This document shows, piece by piece, positions 8,295-16,133 of a stretch of 64,000 nucleotides of DNA. The stretch covers positions 1 to 64,000 of the forward strand of contig JAEEQW010000008.1 of assembly GCA_016285515.1 (NCBI GenBank), written 5' to 3'. Each line of letters starts with the position of its first letter. Position 1 is the first letter of the stretch. The translations under genes were made by a program, and so were the position numbers. Source of the stretch: Bacteroidales bacterium (lineage in GTDB: Bacteria > Bacteroidota > Bacteroidia > Bacteroidales > BM520). Under the pieces are notes generated by a model, which worked only from the letters and a program-made list of their open reading frames with translations, was not told the origin of the DNA and ran no database searches.

Positions 8295-9230
8295 ATGAAA
8301 TTTAAAGACAAAGTTTCCCTTGATCTGATACTCCAGATTACAGGAGCTAAACCGCTTGGCAATCTGGAGGTCAGCATTACGGGAATCAATGAGATTCATA
8401 CAGTTGAGAATGGTGACATCTCTTTTGTCGATAGCCCAAAGTATTACGACAGGATGCTCAAATCAAAGGCAAGCGTAATACTTATAAACAGCGATAAAGT
8501 CAACATTCCTGAGGGAAAACTGTTGCTGGTGACGGACGACCCCTTTGACGCTTATATGCGTATAGTGGAAAGATTCAAACCTTTTGTCCCATGTTCATCA
8601 TCAATAAGTCCAACCGCTAAAATAGGTGAGGGTACTGTAATTCAGCCAAACGCATTTGTCGGGAACAATGTGGTGATAGGCAAAAATTGCCTTATCCATT
8701 CAAATGTGTCAATATATGACAACTGCATTATAGGTGACAATGTAATCATTCATGCGGGATGTGTATTAGGGGCTGATGCATATTATTTCCAGAAACATAA
8801 CGGCACTTATCGTAAGTTTCTGTCAAGCGGTAATGTCGTTATCGGCAATAACGTGGAAATTGGGGCGTTATGTACAATCGACAAAGGTGTCAGCAATGAT
8901 ACAACAGTCGGTGACGGTACAAAGTTCGACAATCACGTGCAGGTTGGTCATGACACGAGGATAGGCAAGAACTGTCTTATCGGCTGCCATTGTTCGATAG
9001 CAGGTGTCACTGTAATTGAAGACGATGTGCTTATATGGGCTGATGCTTCAATCAATAAGGATTTGGTTATAGGCAAGGGTACCGTTGTGCTTGCAACATC
9101 GGCCGTTGACAAGTCATTGGAACCGGGCAGCGTTGTCTTTGGCATACCTGCCGACAACGCGTGGAAGCGATGGAGGGAACTTGCTGCATTGAGAAGGCTT
9201 CCTGCCTTAATGAGGAAATTGGATGTCTAA
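8295..9230 (+). CDS. lpxD: UDP-3-O-acylglucosamine N-acyltransferase (LpxD-like)
   Basis: LpxD adds the N-linked hydroxyacyl chain from acyl-ACP to UDP-3-O-acylglucosamine, the third step of lipid A synthesis in the cytosol. The 311-residue protein has an N-terminal uridine-binding-like domain (residues about 1-100) and a left-handed beta-helix of hexapeptide repeats (about 105-270). LpxD landmarks include IDKGVSNDTTVGDGTKFDNH, the GHDTRIG segment with the likely catalytic His, and FGIPADNAWKRWRE near the end. It is about 30 residues shorter than E. coli LpxD. Bacteroidota often carry a second, divergent LpxD homologue, so this may be either copy; the acyl donor is undetermined. It overlaps the next gene by eight bases. 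Confidence 0.8.
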   Translation: MKFKDKVSLDLILQITGAKPLGNLEVSITGINEIHTVENGDISFVDSPKYYDRMLKSKASVILINSDKVNIPEGKLLLVTDDPFDAYMRIVERFKPFVPCSSSISPTAKIGEGTVIQPNAFVGNNVVIGKNCLIHSNVSIYDNCIIGDNVIIHAGCVLGADAYYFQKHNGTYRKFLSSGNVVIGNNVEIGALCTIDKGVSNDTTVGDGTKFDNHVQVGHDTRIGKNCLIGCHCSIAGVTVIEDDVLIWADASINKDLVIGKGTVVLATSAVDKSLEPGSVVFGIPADNAWKRWRELAALRRLPALMRKLDV

Positions 9231-9783
9231 GTTCGGAGCCAAACTTGCAGGTTTCACATTAAAGCTTTTCGGCTGGGACACCATGCAGCTTAACAACTTT
9301 TACAAAGTTCCCAAGGCTGTAGTAATCATGGCGCCGCATACGAGCATGAATGATTTCACCATAGGGAGACTTGTTGCTTGGGCATACGAGAAACCAACGG
9401 GATTCTTTATGAAAAAGGAGGCACTCGACTGGCCTATAGCGGGAAAGTTGCTGGCTAAAATGGGAGCTATCGGTATTGATCGCGGGAATGTGGCCAATCA
9501 CAATGTTGAACTCGCTGCAGAACGCCTGAAAAATAGCGATGAATTGTGGATAGTGATTACACCAGAAGGCACACGCAAGAAAGTCAAACGTTGGAAATCC
9601 GGTTTCTATAGAATCGCACAAATGGCGGAAGTGCCAATACTTATAACTATTATGGACTATAAGAGGAAAATAGTCACTATTGTTGATGAATTTCATCCGA
9701 CAGGTGACTATGAGGCTGACCTCACAATTATAAAAAAATATTTTGAAGGAGTTACACCGAAACATCCTGAATTTAAAATGTAA
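9223..9783 (+). CDS. Lysophospholipid acyltransferase family protein (PlsC-like)
   Basis: This short protein (186 residues) has the core of the AGPAT/PlsC acyltransferase fold. The HxxxxD catalytic motif is in MAPHTSMND, and the substrate-binding block appears as TPEGTRKKVKRWKSGF. There is no clear membrane helix. Short homologues are common in Bacteroidota and their acceptors are mostly unknown. The start lies within the last codons of the lpxD-like gene, so the two are probably translationally coupled, pointing to a role in envelope lipids. Confidence 0.85.
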   Translation: MSKFGAKLAGFTLKLFGWDTMQLNNFYKVPKAVVIMAPHTSMNDFTIGRLVAWAYEKPTGFFMKKEALDWPIAGKLLAKMGAIGIDRGNVANHNVELAAERLKNSDELWIVITPEGTRKKVKRWKSGFYRIAQMAEVPILITIMDYKRKIVTIVDEFHPTGDYEADLTIIKKYFEGVTPKHPEFKM

Positions 9784-9897
9784 TTAATAATTTAAATGGT
9801 ATGTCTGAATTGTCGCAATGGACTTCCTGCAATAAGAAATGCCGTTTAACAACAAATACTTAAAAATTATTTCAGAAGTCCACAAAAATTAAAAACT

Positions 9898-10440
9898 ATG
9901 GAACTTAAAGGATCAATCACGGAACAGAATCTGAAAACCGCTTTTGCAGGCGAATCACAGGCAAGAAACAAGTATTCCTACTATGCATCAAAAGCAAGAA
10001 AGGAAGGATATGTGCAGATAGCAAATCTTTTTGAAGAGACTGCAGCCAACGAAAAGGAACATGCTAAAATATGGTTCAAATTATTACAGAAGGATGGTGA
10101 AATTCCAGACACTATGACCAATCTGTTAGATGCAGCTGATGGCGAAAATTACGAATGGACAGATATGTATGCAGGTTTTGCAAAGACTGCTAAGGAAGAA
10201 GGTTTCACCAAGATAGCCAAACTTTTCGAGATGGTTGGTGAAATCGAGAAACATCACGAGGAACGTTATCGCAAATTGCTGTCGAACATCAAAGACGGCA
10301 TCGTTTTTTCACGTGACAACGATATGATATGGCAGTGCTCCAACTGCGGACATATTGTCATCGGAAAGAAAGCTCCTGAAATGTGCCCTGTATGCGCACA
10401 TCCGAAGGCTTATTTCCAGATTGTTGCTGAGAACTACTAA
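9898..10440 (+). CDS. rbr: Rubrerythrin
   Basis: Rubrerythrin is a cytosolic peroxide-reducing diiron protein of anaerobes. The 180-residue protein has the ferritin-like four-helix domain with iron-ligand Glu/His motifs ([14 protein letters not shown] and [13 protein letters not shown]), then a C-terminal rubredoxin-like domain with CSNCG and [11 protein letters not shown]. All four rubredoxin Cys are present. The 114-base upstream gap holds an 8-bp inverted repeat, TGGACTTC at 9819-9826 and GAAGTCCA at 9875-9882, of unknown meaning. A strong terminator follows the gene. It fits an oxygen-sensitive gut-type lifestyle. Confidence 0.97.
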   Translation: MELKGSITEQNLKTAFAGESQARNKYSYYASKARKEGYVQIANLFEETAANEKEHAKIWFKLLQKDGEIPDTMTNLLDAADGENYEWTDMYAGFAKTAKEEGFTKIAKLFEMVGEIEKHHEERYRKLLSNIKDGIVFSRDNDMIWQCSNCGHIVIGKKAPEMCPVCAHPKAYFQIVAENY

Positions 10441-10482
10441 TATCGAAATGGCGGAAAGTTTTCCGTCACTGCATATCATCGC

Positions 10483-10517
10483 AAAAAAAAACGGGAGCAT
10501 CACTCCCGTTTTTTTTA
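10483..10517. terminator. Bidirectional intrinsic terminator between rbr and pepP
   Basis: ACGGGAG (10491-10497) and CTCCCGT (10503-10509) form a 7-bp GC-rich stem around CATCA. An A-run precedes it and a T-run follows it, so each strand has a hairpin plus U-tract. It sits between the convergent rubrerythrin and aminopeptidase genes. Confidence 0.9.
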
Positions 10518-10535
10518 TCTGTTTGTCGGATTATA

Positions 10536-11924
10536 TTATCCTCTGCAAATGGCCTCGACATCGGCAACGGTCTTAGGAATCTTACTGCTTAACACACGGT
10601 AGCCGTCTTTCGTGACAAGAATGTTGTCTTCAATTCTTATTCCGCCGAAATCAAGATATTTTGCGACCTTGTCGTAATTGATGAAGTCCTTTGCTCTCTT
10701 CTCGCCTTTCCACAAGTCGTACCATGCAGGTATGAAATAGCATCCGGGTTCAACTGTAAACACATGACCTGGACGGAGTTCCTTACCCATTCTGAGGGAA
10801 CCGATGCCAGGTATTTTACTGCGCTTGGTCTTCTCGTCATAACCGACATAGTCTTCGCCGAGACCTTCCATGTCGTGAACGTCCATGCCCATCTGATGGC
10901 CGAGTCCGTGAGGCATGAAAAATGCACCTACACCATTCATCACTGCATCGTGGGTGTTGCCCTTGACAAGTCCGAGTTCTTTCAGTCCGTCAAGCAATGT
11001 GGTGACTGCTGCTATATGGTTGTTAACGTTGATTTCGCCTGGCTTTACGCCTTCGATACCTTTCATGTTGGCTGCGAGTACAGCCTCGTAGATGTCTTTC
11101 TGCCGTGAGTCGAATTTGCCATCGACAGGGGTGGTACGCGTAATATCGCTGTCATAGAGTGATTCTATTTCTGCACCTGCATCAACAACAAGCATTCTGC
11201 CCTTTGTCAGCATGTTGTTGTGAGTGTGGTTGTGCATGATATGACCGTTTATGGTTATAATGGAAGGGAATGAATTGTGACCGTTGTGCTGCAATGTTAT
11301 ACCATCGACCACGCCGGCGACTTGGTATTCATATACTCCCGACTTTGCCATTTTCATGGCTGCTGTATGCATTTCGTATGCAACGTCAACAGCCTTTTCG
11401 ATTTCTTTTATTTCAACAGCCGATTTAATTTCTCTCAGAGAAACAATGGCTTTTATCAGTTCAACGGACACATAGTGTTCGATGGCGCATGGCTTCAGTC
11501 CGACAAGCTTTGACAGTTCGAGAGTCTGCTCACCCCTGTAAGGTTTTACGAAATGTATTTTGCGGCCTTTGCTGATGGCATCATTGAGGTAGTCGTGCAG
11601 TGTGGAGTAGTCTCTGACTGTACTTATGCCGGCTTTTGCAGCATTTTCGGTAAGTTTGGGCTGCGGCCCCATCCAGATGATGTCATCCATGGTAAGCTCT
11701 GTGCCGAAAATGATGTCTTCACCTGATTCAATGTCTATTACACCTGCAAGTCCCGGCAGGTCAAGTCCGAAGAAATATGAGAAATTGCTGTCCTGACGGA
11801 AATAGTAGGTATTGTCAGGATAGTTTGCAGGTGCCTCCACATTTCCGAGGAAAAGTATCACACCTGAGCTGATTTTTTTGCGAAGTTTCTTCCTTCTTTC
11901 AATATAAATTTTATCTGCAAACAT
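10536..11924 (-). CDS. pepP: Xaa-Pro aminopeptidase (M24B)
   Basis: This enzyme removes the N-terminal residue preceding proline. The 462-residue protein has the N-terminal creatinase-like domain (residues about 1-170) and the pita-bread M24 domain. The metal ligands are visible: Asp in VVDAGAEIES, Asp in YDSDITRTTPV, His in HGLGHQMGMDVHD, Glu in VFTVEPGCYF and Glu in GGIRIEDNI. No signal peptide is seen, so it is cytosolic. It lies 29 bases downstream of the rprY-like gene in the same direction and may be read from the same transcript. Confidence 0.95.
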   Translation of the reverse strand: MFADKIYIERRKKLRKKISSGVILFLGNVEAPANYPDNTYYFRQDSNFSYFFGLDLPGLAGVIDIESGEDIIFGTELTMDDIIWMGPQPKLTENAAKAGISTVRDYSTLHDYLNDAISKGRKIHFVKPYRGEQTLELSKLVGLKPCAIEHYVSVELIKAIVSLREIKSAVEIKEIEKAVDVAYEMHTAAMKMAKSGVYEYQVAGVVDGITLQHNGHNSFPSIITINGHIMHNHTHNNMLTKGRMLVVDAGAEIESLYDSDITRTTPVDGKFDSRQKDIYEAVLAANMKGIEGVKPGEINVNNHIAAVTTLLDGLKELGLVKGNTHDAVMNGVGAFFMPHGLGHQMGMDVHDMEGLGEDYVGYDEKTKRSKIPGIGSLRMGKELRPGHVFTVEPGCYFIPAWYDLWKGEKRAKDFINYDKVAKYLDFGGIRIEDNILVTKDGYRVLSSKIPKTVADVEAICRG

Positions 11925-11953
11925 GATTAGTTAATTGATTTATAGATTATTGC

Positions 11954-12649
11954 TTATTTTGTGTCAACGAGTTTGAAACCGACACCATGTACATTCATGA
12001 TGCTGATGGTCGGATCCTTTGTGAGATATTTGCGCAATTTTGCCACATACACGTCCATGCAGCGAGCATTGAAATAACTGTCATCAAGCCAGATTTTCTT
12101 CAACGCGAAACTTCTGTCCAAAACGTCATTTTTGTTGATGCACAGCAGCTTCAGCAGGTCGGCTTCACGTGATGTGAGTCTTTGTACGTCATCGTCAATG
12201 GTAAGAGTCTGTTTTGTGTAGTTGAAGACATATTTGCCGATGGTGAACGAGTTTTCACTGCCAGAACCGTAAGGGTTGCAACGTCTGATGATGGCTTCGA
12301 TTTTCATGATGAGCTCTTCGAGACTGAATGGTTTGGTCATGTAATCGTCAGCCCCAAGGTCATAGCCCTTTTTCTTGTCTTCGTCAAGTGACTTTGCAGT
12401 GAGGAATAAGATTGGAATCTTGTGGTCTATTTCACGGATTTCCTTGGCGAGAGTGAAACCGTCTTTAATGGGCATCATAACGTCCAGGATACAGAAATCA
12501 AAACTTTCGCTTTTGTAAGCCTGTATTGCTTCTTCACCATTAACGTAAAGTTTTGTCGGATATCCTTTTGCATCCAAATAGGTTTTTAGAGTCAATCCAA
12601 GATTTGGATCATCTTCTGCCAATAAAATTGAGATTTGATTTTCGTTCAT
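11954..12649 (-). CDS. rprY: OmpR-family response regulator, RprY-like
   Basis: The 231-residue protein has a receiver domain with the acidic pocket AEDD (residues 11-14), phospho-acceptor Asp56 in CILDVMMP and the conserved Lys106 in MTKPF. A C-terminal winged-helix DNA-binding domain follows (LTSREADLLKLLCINKNDVL, then YVAKLRKYLTKDPTISI). Sequence and pairing resemble RprY of Bacteroides, though I judge this from memory of the family and not from an alignment. It follows the sensor kinase gene by two bases. Confidence 0.85.
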   Translation of the reverse strand: MNENQISILLAEDDPNLGLTLKTYLDAKGYPTKLYVNGEEAIQAYKSESFDFCILDVMMPIKDGFTLAKEIREIDHKIPILFLTAKSLDEDKKKGYDLGADDYMTKPFSLEELIMKIEAIIRRCNPYGSGSENSFTIGKYVFNYTKQTLTIDDDVQRLTSREADLLKLLCINKNDVLDRSFALKKIWLDDSYFNARCMDVYVAKLRKYLTKDPTISIMNVHGVGFKLVDTK

Positions 12650-12651
12650 GA

Positions 12652-14100
12652 TTATTTTTTATTGTTTCTGATTATTTTCCCTGTTGTTTTTTCCTGATAT
12701 AGCGGAAGGTAAACGGAAAAAACTGAGCCTTTGCCGAGTTCGCTTTCCACTTCAATATGTCCATGGTGAGCTTCCACTATCGATTTGGTATAACTTAATC
12801 CGAGACCGTAGCCTTTGACATTGTGAATGTCACCTGTTGGTACACGATAAAGTTTGTAGAATATCTTTTTCAATTCTGATTTTGCAATTCCTATGCCATT
12901 ATCTATAATGCTGATAACTACAAAATTATTGTGTGATTCGGTCGAAATTTTAATTATAGGTTTCTTGGGTGAATATTTGTTGGCATTGTCGAGAAGATTT
13001 GAGATGACATTGGTGATATGTACCCTGTCACCGTAAATGTCTGTGTCCGTAGCATTCAAATCTAATATTAATTCACCGTCCTTGATTTCCACTTTCATCT
13101 TGAACTGTTCGGCAATTTCCACTATAATTTCATGAATGTCAAGTTTTTCCATTAGGAAGTTCATCTTGCCGTTACTTATTTTCGCTGTGGTCAGAATCTT
13201 ATCGGCCATTTCGCCGAGTCGTTTGTTCTCGTCACGGATAGTCTTAAGATATTTGTCAATCAGCTTCTGGTCTTTGCTTATAGTCGGGTCGCTGAGCATT
13301 TCGCTGGCGAGGGCAATTGTGGAGATTGGCGTCTTGAATTCATGCGTCATATTGTTGAGAAAGTCATTCTCTTCCTCAACCAACCGTTTCTGCTTGATGA
13401 TGTTTTTAAGCGCCACAAAATAAGTGCAGGCAAGCAGAATCACAATCAGAGACGTGGCTATCAGAAGAGGGGTCAGACCTTTCAGGAGACTTTGGGTGTT
13501 GTCGGGAAAGTATATCAGAAGATAAGACGGATGTTTCATTTTGTCAGAAGGGAATAGTACAAAGGATGAGGCATTTTTGAAAAATTCCTCCCTGTTCTGA
13601 AAATGCTTCCAAAACAACGTATCCCTGACCTGATGATATACAGCATATTCATATTCTGAAGTTATGTTCCTTTTCTTAAGGTTCACATCAATGAGTGAGT
13701 CAAGGACATTCGGATTAATCCGCTCTTCTATAAGTCGGTTTTTGTTCTTGTTGCTGAGGTGTTTGATGAATTCGTTGGTGAGAATTATCTTGTTTGCATA
13801 TTTGTCCTCGCTTTCCGCAAGCTGGTCGTGACTGTATTCGTATGCGTCAAGCTCTTCTTTTGACGGAATGTGATTGTCGATTTCGTTTTCATAATAATAC
13901 AAGATGGTCTCTTCTGCCAACTCATTGCGTTCCAAAGTCCTGACAACTTCGAGCATTGCACCTGTAACCTGATAGTTGAAGCTTTCCTTTTCTGAACGAA
14001 CAGTCTTGACTATCCAATAAAACTGAATGCCGATGATGCCAACAAATGCAAGCCCCATCAAAATCGCTATTAAAATCGCTATATTCTTAGTGGCTTTCAT
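12652..14100 (-). CDS. rprX: Membrane sensor histidine kinase, RprX-like
   Basis: The 482-residue protein has one membrane helix near the N-terminus (residues about 7-31), a periplasmic sensor region of about 175 residues, and a second helix (about 211-230). Then comes the dimerisation domain with phospho-acceptor His253 in MTHEFKTPIS, and a HATPase domain with N-box LLDNANKYS, G1 IIDNGIGI and G2 GYGLGLSY. The layout matches class I orthodox kinases such as RprX. The periplasmic domain gives no recognised ligand fold. It is the first gene of a minus-strand unit with rprY and perhaps pepP. Confidence 0.88.
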   Translation of the reverse strand: MKATKNIAILIAILMGLAFVGIIGIQFYWIVKTVRSEKESFNYQVTGAMLEVVRTLERNELAEETILYYYENEIDNHIPSKEELDAYEYSHDQLAESEDKYANKIILTNEFIKHLSNKNKNRLIEERINPNVLDSLIDVNLKKRNITSEYEYAVYHQVRDTLFWKHFQNREEFFKNASSFVLFPSDKMKHPSYLLIYFPDNTQSLLKGLTPLLIATSLIVILLACTYFVALKNIIKQKRLVEEENDFLNNMTHEFKTPISTIALASEMLSDPTISKDQKLIDKYLKTIRDENKRLGEMADKILTTAKISNGKMNFLMEKLDIHEIIVEIAEQFKMKVEIKDGELILDLNATDTDIYGDRVHITNVISNLLDNANKYSPKKPIIKISTESHNNFVVISIIDNGIGIAKSELKKIFYKLYRVPTGDIHNVKGYGLGLSYTKSIVEAHHGHIEVESELGKGSVFSVYLPLYQEKTTGKIIRNNKK

Positions 14101-14129
14101 TTTTTTATGCTTTTTTGTCTATTTATTCG

Positions 14130-14137
14130 CAAAGATA
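14130..14137 (-). promoter_or_regulatory. -7 element TATCTTTG for the rprX-like gene
   Basis: The minus strand reads TATCTTTG, matching TAnnTTTG, 29 bases upstream of the start at 14100. A -33 TTTG at the usual distance was not found. The 180-base gap also holds the opposite promoter of the cyclophilin gene. Confidence 0.55.
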
Positions 14138-14231
14138 AATAAATTTTATGTAAATGAATGTTAAAATGCAAAGATATGTTTTTAAAAAACAGATATGATG
14201 TTTTTTTCAGCATTGATAGTCAAAAATCAAT

Positions 14232-14239
14232 TATCTTTG
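14232..14239 (+). promoter_or_regulatory. -7 element TATCTTTG for the cyclophilin gene
   Basis: TATCTTTG matches TAnnTTTG, 41 bases before the ATG at 14281. Upstream is a T-rich run at 14201-14207 near the -33 position but without an exact TTTG. Confidence 0.55.
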
Positions 14240-14280
14240 CAAGTTAGTGTTTAAAATAAAATGTTTAAATTAAAAATAGA

Positions 14281-15105
14281 ATGAAGAAATTATTTTTGGT
14301 TATGGTTACAGCTTTTTGTTTGGCATCCTGTTATAGTCAGGGCAAGCAGGGTGACGTTATTATCCATACGGATTTGGGTGATATGGTTGTTGTATTATAT
14401 GATGAGACTCCAAAACACAAGGAAAACTTCTTGAAGCTCGCAGGTGAAGGATATTACGACAGTCTTCTGTTTCATAGGGTTATAAAGGATTTTATGGTTC
14501 AGGGCGGCGACCCTAACTCCAAGAATGCCAAACCGGGTGTCCAGCTTGGCAACGGTGGCCCTAATTACACTATAGAGGCTGAATTTGTCCCTAAGTATAT
14601 CCATAAAAAAGGAGCTCTTGCGGCTGCTCGACAGGGCGACAATGTGAATCCTCAGAAACGTTCCTCCGGCTCCCAGTTCTATATTGTACAGGGCAAGACC
14701 TACAATGATGCTCAGCTTCAACAGATGAACAATAGCAGAGAACAGGCAAGAGTCCAGGATATTTTCAGCCAATTTATCAATAGGCCGGAAAACTCCCAAT
14801 ACTTGCAGCAACTTATTGATGCCCAGCATGCTAATGACCAGAAGGCTTACAGTGATGTCATCAGTGAAATCGAACCGATTATCATGAAGGAACATAAAAA
14901 TGATTCCTCGTGGATGCTTACTCCAGAACAGATTGAGATATATAAGACCGTTGGCGGTACTCCGTTCCTTGACACACAATATACTGTGTTCGGAGAGGTT
15001 ATCGAAGGCTTTGATGTCATTGACAAAATAGCTGCAGTACAGACAGACAGAAGTGACAGACCGGTCAAGGATATTAAGATGTGGATGGAAATAGTTAAGA
15101 AGTAG
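14281..15105 (+). CDS. Cyclophilin-type peptidyl-prolyl isomerase, lipoprotein
   Basis: The protein (274 residues) starts with a lipoprotein signal ending in the lipobox LASC (Cys17), so it is probably anchored in the envelope, where it would help fold secreted proteins. The cyclophilin fold is clear: VVLYDETPKHKENFLKLAGE, YYDSLLFHRVIKDFMVQGGD and SSGSQFYIVQGK, including the catalytic Arg in FHRVI. An insert of about 70 residues, rich in Gln and Glu, follows the QFYIVQGK block before the last strand (TQYTVFGEVIEGFDVIDKI). It is the first gene of a long plus-strand run. Confidence 0.95.
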   Translation: MKKLFLVMVTAFCLASCYSQGKQGDVIIHTDLGDMVVVLYDETPKHKENFLKLAGEGYYDSLLFHRVIKDFMVQGGDPNSKNAKPGVQLGNGGPNYTIEAEFVPKYIHKKGALAAARQGDNVNPQKRSSGSQFYIVQGKTYNDAQLQQMNNSREQARVQDIFSQFINRPENSQYLQQLIDAQHANDQKAYSDVISEIEPIIMKEHKNDSSWMLTPEQIEIYKTVGGTPFLDTQYTVFGEVIEGFDVIDKIAAVQTDRSDRPVKDIKMWMEIVKK

Positions 15106-15131
15106 ATAATACGTAAAGAAATTTAGAAAAT

Positions 15132-16133
15132 ATGATTACTGATATTGAACAGATTATCAAAGAGATGCAGGATTTTGCATCCGATAAGTCCGAAGAATTC
15201 AAACTTAGGTTTTTAAGTAAAAAAGGCAAAATCCAGGAACTTTTCGATGAATTCCGTAATGTGAGACCGGAAGAAAAAAAGGAGTTGGGACAACGTCTTA
15301 ATGCTCTCAAAAACATGGCACAGGCTCGTTTTGCCGAGCTTCAAGCTAAAGAACAGCAGACTTTTACCGCTTCAAGAATTGAAGATATGACGAGAGATGT
15401 TGCAAGTGAAAGCATAGGCTCCATACATCCTCTCACACTTGTCAGACGTGAGATTTGTGACATTTTTTCAAGGATTGGTTTTACAGTTGCCGAAGGTCCT
15501 GAGATAGAAGATGACTGGCATCTGTTCAGCGCATTGAATTTCCCTCCTGAACATCCTGCCCGCGATATGCAGGACACTTTCTTTGTGGAAAAGGACGTGG
15601 CTTTGCGTACACATACGTCTTCTGTTCAGATACGTTGCCTCGAAAAGGAAACTGTCCCTGTGAGAAAGATTTTCCCCGGACGCGTCTTCCGTAATGAAGC
15701 AATATCAGCCCGTGCCCATTGCATGTTCCATCAGGTGGAAGGCCTTTACGTGGATAAAAATGTGTCATTCAAGGATTTGAAACAGGTACTTCTGTATTTT
15801 GCAGAAGAAATGTTCGGCCCTGACACAAAAATCAGACTGAGACCGTCATATTTTCCGTTTACCGAACCTTCAGCCGAAATGGACGTGACATGCTCTATCT
15901 GCGGTGGCAAAGGCTGTAATATCTGCAAAAACAGCGGTTGGGTTGAAATCCTCGGCTGCGGTATGGTTGACCCTAATGTGCTGAAAAACTGCAATATAGA
16001 CCCTTCTGTCTATTCCGGATACGCATTCGGCATGGGTATCGAAAGAATCTCCATGCTTAAATACAACACCAACGATATACGCCTTTACTTCGATAATGAC
16101 GTCAGGTTCCTGAGTCAGTTTAAGAATGCCTGA
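15132..16133 (+). CDS. pheS: Phenylalanyl-tRNA synthetase alpha subunit
   Basis: PheS is the catalytic subunit of the (alpha-beta)2 enzyme that charges tRNA-Phe. The 333-residue length is typical. An N-terminal coiled coil (residues 1-90) is followed by the class II core: motif 2 in [19 protein letters not shown] and motif 3 in [15 protein letters not shown] Cys-rich insert ([17 protein letters not shown]) common to many bacterial PheS proteins is present. No pheT is in the window. The stop overlaps the next start by one base (TGATG). Confidence 0.97.
   Translation: MITDIEQIIKEMQDFASDKSEEFKLRFLSKKGKIQELFDEFRNVRPEEKKELGQRLNALKNMAQARFAELQAKEQQTFTASRIEDMTRDVASESIGSIHPLTLVRREICDIFSRIGFTVAEGPEIEDDWHLFSALNFPPEHPARDMQDTFFVEKDVALRTHTSSVQIRCLEKETVPVRKIFPGRVFRNEAISARAHCMFHQVEGLYVDKNVSFKDLKQVLLYFAEEMFGPDTKIRLRPSYFPFTEPSAEMDVTCSICGGKGCNICKNSGWVEILGCGMVDPNVLKNCNIDPSVYSGYAFGMGIERISMLKYNTNDIRLYFDNDVRFLSQFKNA

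Noticed and set aside
9819-9882. Inverted repeat TGGACTTC/GAAGTCCA before rubrerythrin as a peroxide-regulator site
   Set aside because: Arms are 48 bases apart and do not match the known PerR or OxyR pattern; kept only as a note in the rbr entry.
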